From NCBI GenBank assembly GCA_016713445.1, contig JADJPB010000009.1:231355-295354 (forward strand): 64,000 bases of DNA. Direction: 5' to 3'. Every line of letters begins with the position of its first letter. Position 1 is the first letter of the stretch. The notes beneath the pieces are model-generated. The model was not told where the DNA came from. It ran no database searches and saw only the letters and a list, made by a program, of their open reading frames with translations. Positions 59,277-64,000 of the stretch are shown piece by piece. Made by a program: the position numbers and the translations under genes. This DNA is from Bacteroidota bacterium (GTDB taxonomy: Bacteria; Bacteroidota; Bacteroidia; AKYH767-A; OLB10).

Positions 59277-60666
59277 TTAATATCCTAAAATTTTCATCAT
59301 ACTTTTAGCACTTTGTTCCTTAGCAAAGAGACGTGTAGAGACCTTCCCATCTTCATCCCGATCAATGATAACATGCTTTGGAGCCGGGATCAAACAATGT
59401 TGAATTCCACCATATCCACCCAAACTTTCTTGATATGCACCTGTATGGAAAAATCCCAGGTATTGGGTCTCACCTTCGCGCAGTTTGGGCAGGAAAACTC
59501 GATTTCGCACTGACTCCATAATATAGTAGTCGTCCGAGTCACAAGTGATGCCTCCTAAGTTAACACGATGAAAATCTCCATCCCAATGGTTAATGGCTAG
59601 CAAGATAAAACGTTGTTTAATACCCCAAGTATCGGGAAGGGTAGTAATAAAGGAACTGTCAATCATGTTCCAAAGCTCATTGTCGTTTTGTTTCTTTTGT
59701 GCAGCCACACTATATAATACGGCGCCACTCTCTCCAACTGTAAAAGAGCCGAACTCCGTCATGATATGCGGCTCTGGGACGTCTCTTTGAACACAAGCTG
59801 ATTTGATTTGACGAATGATTTCATCCGCCATGTATTGATAGTCGTAGTTGAAATCGAGTTTGGTGCGAATGGAGAATCCACCTCAATATCTAAATACTCC
59901 AACTCTGGACAAAGTTTTTTTTAACTCACAATATAGATTGATGTTTTTTTTGCAATTCACTCCAGTAGTATGCTGTGTCCGTAATCCCTGTATTAATAAA
60001 GAAATGGAGCATCTTCAACTCGAAGTTTTTATTGTTTTGATTTCGTTTTTATAAAATCAATGATCTCGTTGTATCAATTCCTAATCGTGAAGTGTAAAAC
60101 TCTGCATTCGGCTCTTCTTCCGCAGCTATGCGAATTCCAATTTTATGCTTACCGGACCATGCTTGCTGTAATGCACCCAGTTCCTCTTTGCTATCGAGAA
60201 TTGTAATTAAATTGGTAAAACCATCTTCCAGTAAATCAGCAACTCCTTCAATGTAATTTTCACGCTTGAATCCATTGCATAATACAAAGTTTTCGCGATC
60301 AATTTTTCCATCTTTCACCAACTCTTTAATGATGGAAATGTCGAAGGCAGAACTGGTCTCTAAATGAATGTCGTTTTTCAAAGCTTCATTCAAAACGAAC
60401 TCGAAATGGGAACTCTTCGTACAATAGCAATACAAATAACTACCTTCGTAGTCTGCTTTCGCCATGGCAACGTTAAATAATCGTTTTGCCTTCTGGATTT
60501 GAGCGCTTATCTTAGGAAGATAGGTAATTTTGAGGGGAGTGCCGTATTGATCAATGATGTCCATTAGGGGTATTTCATTAAAATTCAACTGATTATCAAC
60601 TACCTCGAAGTTCTCTTGAGGGAATTCAAAGGTTTGTTGGATAAGGTCAATGTACCTGTTCTTCAT
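59277..60666 (-). pseudogene. speA: Biosynthetic arginine decarboxylase SpeA (five or so frame lesions)
   Basis: PLP enzyme turning arginine into agmatine, the first step to putrescine. The first piece (MKNRYIDLIQQTFEFPQ) includes the PLP-lysine region LYCYCTKSSHFEF and KIGIRIAAEEE; the last piece has PHIMTEFGSFTVGESGAV, GGITCDSDDYY and FFHTGAYQESLGG, the conserved C-terminal barrel. Between 59880 and 60065 the frame changes about five times (near 60062, 60028, 59945, 59918 and 59884), yet the readings NFELKMLHFFINTGI, NINLYCEL and TKLDFNYDYQYM show the family sequence is intact in pieces. About 463 residues in all. It is head-to-head with an arginase-family gene. Confidence 0.87.
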
Positions 60667-60800
60667 AATGTAAGTGAGTTACTTGTTATTGGGAATGCGA
60701 ATGTAAGTAACTTGGATTATTTATTAGTGAAGAAATGAATGAATTTAATCTGACTTATCTAAGTAAGATGGGTTGTTGAAGTAAATAGAAGTCAAAATAT

Positions 60801-61743
60801 ATGCATAAGAAAATTAAACTGATTGAAGTAAAATCCGAATTAGGCGCTGGTACACGTGGCGCAAGTCTGGGTCCCGATGCAATTAAAGTAGCTGCCCTTG
60901 ACTACGGATCGAATCTTTTTTATAAGATTCCTTCTATTGATATTCCTACGGAAAACTTCCGACTATTTGAACCTCAGGGATCTCCATATGCAAAACGGAT
61001 TAAAGGAATTGTTAGCATTTACGAGAAGTTGAGTAAAACAGTGGCTGATGTATTAAAAGCAAAGGAGTTTCCTATCGTACTTGCTGGTGATCATAGTACC
61101 GCTGGTGGTACCATTGCAGGCATCAAGATGGCCAATCCGAAAGCACGATTGGGAGTGATTTGGATCGATGCGCATGCCGATTTGCATTCGCCATTTACTT
61201 CCCCAACAGGAAATGTACATGGTATGCCGTTGGCGGCAACCTTGGGTGAAGATAATGCTGCGAACAAGATGAATAAGCCTGATAAAGAAGCTATAGACTT
61301 GTGGAATAAGCTGAAGAAAGTAGAGGGATGACGCCAAAGATCAATTATTCAGACTTAGTATTCATCTCCGTTCGTGACTTAGAGCCCGAAGAAAGCTTTT
61401 AATTAAGAAGCATAAAATCAAAATATTCACTACCAGTGACGTAAAAAGACATGGCGTGGAGAAGATCGCACGTGATGCTTTAGCTTATTTGAATAATTGC
61501 CAAAGTATCTATGTTTCTTTTGATGTAGATAGCATGGATTCGTCCATCTCAAAAGGAACTGGAACTCCTGTTCGCAATGGAATTACAGAGAAAGAAGCCG
61601 GTTCACTGTGTGTTCGACTAATTCAGAATGAGAAGGTATGTTGCTTTGAAATAGCAGAGGTAAATCCTACGCTCGACAAAGAAAATCTGATGGCAGAGAA
61701 TACTTTTGAAATTTTGCAACGAGTTGTTGCTCAAATTGCATAA
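60801..61743 (+). CDS. Arginase/agmatinase-family ureohydrolase (frameshifted twice)
   Basis: A dimanganese ureohydrolase. Metal motifs: AGDHSTAGGTIAG, IDAHADLHSP and SFDVDSMD. The start MHKKIKLIEVKSELGAGTRG is typical of a Bacteroidota arginase group. Frame breaks at about 61328 (VEGMTPKINYSDLVFISVRD restored) and 61397 (LIKKHKIKIFTTSDVKR restored). It faces speA across about 130 bases, so hydrolysis of agmatine to putrescine and urea is an attractive role; arginase activity is the alternative and sequence alone does not settle it. Confidence 0.85.
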
Positions 61744-61769
61744 TCACGAAGTAATACTTTAGAATACAC

Positions 61770-61800
61770 AAAGCCTTGTCGAAAAGACAGGGCTTTTTTG
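61770..61800 (+). terminator. Rho-independent terminator of the arginase-family gene
   Basis: Arms AAGCCTTGTC and GACAGGGCTT (61771-61780 and 61786-61795, one G-T wobble) around the loop GAAAA, with a run of Ts to 61799. It lies 27 bases after the stop codon. Confidence 0.85.
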
Positions 61801-61804
61801 TGTT

Positions 61805-61837
61805 TTGATTTTCAGCATACACAAGCTATTAAATTTG
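61805..61837 (+). promoter_or_regulatory. Promoter of argS: TTG -33 and TAAATTTG -7
   Basis: TTG at 61805-61807, 22 bases, then TAAATTTG at 61830-61837, and only four bases to the argS ATG at 61842. Both elements match the Bacteroidota consensus at a spacing like that of the yceI promoter. The transcript would be leaderless or nearly so. Confidence 0.6.
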
Positions 61838-61841
61838 CAGG

Positions 61842-63654
61842 ATGTTATTCGAGAGAGAATTACGCAGTGCCGTAAAGAATGCGTTAGTACAATTGTATAA
61901 AGTTGATGTTTCATCCGATGAAATTTCAATTCAACCAACGCGCAAAGATTTTCACGGAGATTTAACAGTAGTGGTTTTTAATTTGAGTAAACTGGCGGGA
62001 AAAAATCCTGAAGTTTTGGGTAATGAATTAGGTACTTGGTTAGTTGGAAATGAACGGGAAGCAGAGTCGTTTAATGTGGTGAAAGGGTTTTTGAATATCG
62101 TGATTCAAAAGGAGGCATGGATTCGAATATTCTCGAAGCATGTATTGATGAAGATTATTGGGAAAGAAAATCAGATTCCTTGATGGCGAATCATCCCGTA
62201 TTGGTGGAGTATAGTTCCCCTAATACCAATAAACCTTTGCATCTCGACATGTTCGTAATAATTTGTTAGGCTATAGTGTTGCCAATTTATTACAGGCAAG
62301 TGGTAATAAAGTGCAGAAAGTAAACCTAATTAATGACAGGGGAATTCATATTTGTAAGTCGATGCTTGCTTGGATGAAGCAAGGAAATGGCGAAACTCCA
62401 GAAAGTTCTGGCATGAAGGGCGATCATTTAGTTGGGAAATATTATGTGGCTTTTGATGCTTTGTATAAGGCTGAAATAGATTCCTTGATTAAAGGTGGAG
62501 TGCCAGAGGAAGATGCGAAGAAGAAAGCACCCATCATTTTAGAAGCACAAGAGATGCTGCGTAAGTGGGAGGCCGGCGATGCGGCAACGGTGGCGCTGTG
62601 GAAGAAATGAATGCATGGGGGTATGATGGATTTGACAAAAGCTAAAAATGCTAGGTGCCGATTTTGATAAGTTCTATTATGAGTCGGAGATGTATTTGTT
62701 AGGAAAGGAAATTGTGCAGCTTGGTTTGGATCGTGGTGTTTTTTATAAGAAGGAAGATGGATCCGTATGGGTGGATTTAACGGAAGATGGTCTAGACCAT
62801 AAATTATTGTTACGTAGCGATGGAACGAGTGTGTATATCACACAAGATTTAGGGACTGCAATGAAGCGTTATGAAGATCAAAAAATTTCTCGGTTGATTT
62901 ATGTAGTAGGCAATGAGCAAGATTATCATTTCAAAGTGTTGAAATTGATCTTGAAGAAAATGTCATTCGACTGGGCCGATTCTCTATACCATTTATCATA
63001 CAACATGGTGGATCTTCCTTCCGGAAAAATGAAATCTCGCGAGGGTACTGTAGTGGATGCCGATGAATTGATGGAAAGCATGATTCAAGAGGCAACACGA
63101 ATTACGAAGGAGCTAGGGAAAGTGGATGATTTTACCGAGGAGGAAGCCAATAATTTGTATGCAATGATTGGAATGGGTGCTTTGAAATATTTCATCTTAA
63201 AAGTAGATCCAGAAAAGCGAATGTTGTTTAATCCAGAAGAATCCATCGATTTTAATGGCAATACCGGACCTTTCATTCAATATGACATAATTTACGCGCG
63301 AATTCTCGTTCGGTGATTCGCGAAAGGAAATAAAACAACTCCATTAAATTGGAAGAATCTTATTCATCAGCGGATGGTTTGGAAATGAATGATAAAGAGA
63401 AAGAACCAGTGAAGCAAATGTTGAAGTTTCCTTTGGTTTAGTGAAGCCGGAGAGGTAATATAGTCCTGCTGTTATAGCGGCGAATTACGTAAGATCTAGC
63501 GAAATGCTTTAATCAATTTTATCATGAGTATCCTATCGTTGATGAAACTCAAATTGCTACTTCAAAGTTCCGTCTTCAACTGTGTGACCAAACATCAAAA
63601 ACGATTAAAAGAACAATGTCAATATTGGGAATAGGTGTCCCCGATAGAATGTAG
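61842..63654 (+). pseudogene. argS: Arginyl-tRNA synthetase ArgS (many frame lesions)
   Basis: Class I synthetase charging tRNA-Arg. Pieces in order: N-terminal additional domain (MLFERELRSAVKNALVQLYK), catalytic core with EYSSPNTNKPLHL then, after a missing G at about 62233, HVRNNLLGYSVANLLQ (the HIGH region); GVFYKKEDGSVWVDL, LLLRSDGTSVYITQDLGTA, VVGNEQDYHFKVLK, KMKSREGTVV in place of KMSKS, and SIDFNGNTGPFIQYD; the C-terminal anticodon domain ends SKFRLQLCDQTSKTIK and GIGVPDRM at 63652-63654. Breaks occur at about 62180, 62233, 62608-62645, 63312 and several points to 63530. As the gene is essential, these are most likely errors in the sequence. Confidence 0.9.
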
Positions 63655-63658
63655 AATT

Positions 63659-64000
63659 ATGAGGAATAAAATTAGAATTAGTATTGTAGTCAGTGCAGTG
63701 GTTGTAGTGAATGCATTGTTAATTTACAATGTATCAGGAGTCAATTCAAAGCATAAGGATGTATTAGAATTACCTTCTATGGAATTGGCCACTGGCGATT
63801 TGGTGTTTCGTAACGGTCACGGATTAATTAGTAGGATGTTTCAAAACTGTTCCCTCACAGAAAAAAAATATGGTCATACGGGTATTTTTATGATCAAGAA
63901 TAATGTTCCTTTTGGCACATGTGAAACAAGATCGACCTGACCAGCTTTAATTATTGAACCGTTGAATCAATTTTGGAACAAATCGATTTGTAACGAAGGA
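63659..64000 (+). CDS. YiiX-like permuted NlpC/P60 hydrolase, N-terminal part (partial, frameshifted)
   Basis: A membrane-anchored or exported protein: ATG at 63659, then one hydrophobic helix (ISIVVSAVVVVNALLIYNV). After it comes LATGDLVFRNGHGLISRMF and KYGHTGIFMIKNNVPF, matching the YiiX/YebB group of permuted papain-like amidases, with the likely catalytic His in YGHTGI. The frame is lost at about 63920, and a later frame reads LIIEPLNQFWNKSI, consistent with the family's IEP stretch. It runs off the right edge. It follows the argS stop by four bases. Confidence 0.7.

Noticed and set aside
1..64000. tRNA, rRNA, CRISPR, insertion sequence, prophage or integron features
   Set aside because: Intergenic gaps were read for cloverleaf, repeat-spacer and transposase signs; none was found. 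This was by eye, so a weak tRNA could be missed.

Overview
The window is a stretch of AT-rich chromosome from a member of the Bacteroidota (Bacteroidetes). The evidence is: secreted proteins ending in type IX secretion (T9SS) type A sorting domains, SprB-type repeats, an LruC-domain lipoprotein, a DoxX-like protein, several -7 promoter boxes of the TAnnTTTG type used by the Bacteroidota primary sigma factor, and housekeeping proteins that look like Bacteroidota versions. I cannot place it below phylum; Flavobacteriales or a neighbouring order is a guess. No tRNA, rRNA, CRISPR array, insertion sequence or prophage was seen.

Layout. 1-9.7 kb: housekeeping and secreted genes (cca fragment, coiled-coil protein, DoxX-like protein, secreted S8 protease, lipoprotein, mnmA, ABC exporter, truA, a GT2, tpiA). 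9.7-32 kb: a large polysaccharide locus. A leftward unit runs from a PAS-PAS hybrid histidine kinase with receiver and HPt domains, through a free receiver, a sugar transferase with a receiver-like N-terminus, a half-size TolC-like protein, a Wzz-type co-polymerase, a Wzx flippase and a Wzy-like polymerase, to four glycosyltransferases. A central part carries a rightward glycosyltransferase and methyltransferase, and leftward acyltransferase, cellulose-synthase-like GT2, LruC-domain lipoprotein and beta-helix protein genes. 32-45.5 kb: kdsA, an RlmI-like methyltransferase, a secreted M1 peptidase, a SprB-repeat protein, an SLC13 carrier, a MarR regulator, yceI, a GT9, a small secreted protein, and an anti-sigma/TPR protein with its ECF sigma factor. 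45.8-54.7 kb: a roughly 2,500-residue T9SS surface protein with a beta-helix region, translationally coupled to a second T9SS protein. 55-64 kb: phoH, purC, a PlsC-like acyltransferase, a coiled-coil lipoprotein, speA head-to-head with an arginase/agmatinase-family gene, argS, and the start of a YiiX-like hydrolase.

How the genes work together. The polysaccharide locus carries initiation (sugar transferase), assembly (glycosyltransferases), flipping (Wzx), polymerisation (Wzy) and length control (Wzz), with a multistep phosphorelay at its promoter-proximal end. No Wza/OPX export channel is present in the window; the half-size TolC-like protein sits in the place where one would be expected. 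speA and the arginase-family gene would form an arginine to agmatine to putrescine route.

Quality warning. At least 35 reading-frame lesions are present, mostly one-base gains or losses in A or T runs, and they break essential genes such as argS. I read most as sequencing or assembly errors and annotate such genes as single units, giving the lesion positions. Genes with more than three lesions are typed pseudogene only to mark the broken frame, not to claim loss of function. Two lesions are different in kind: in-frame stop codons in the M1 peptidase (TGA) and the SLC13 carrier (TAA).
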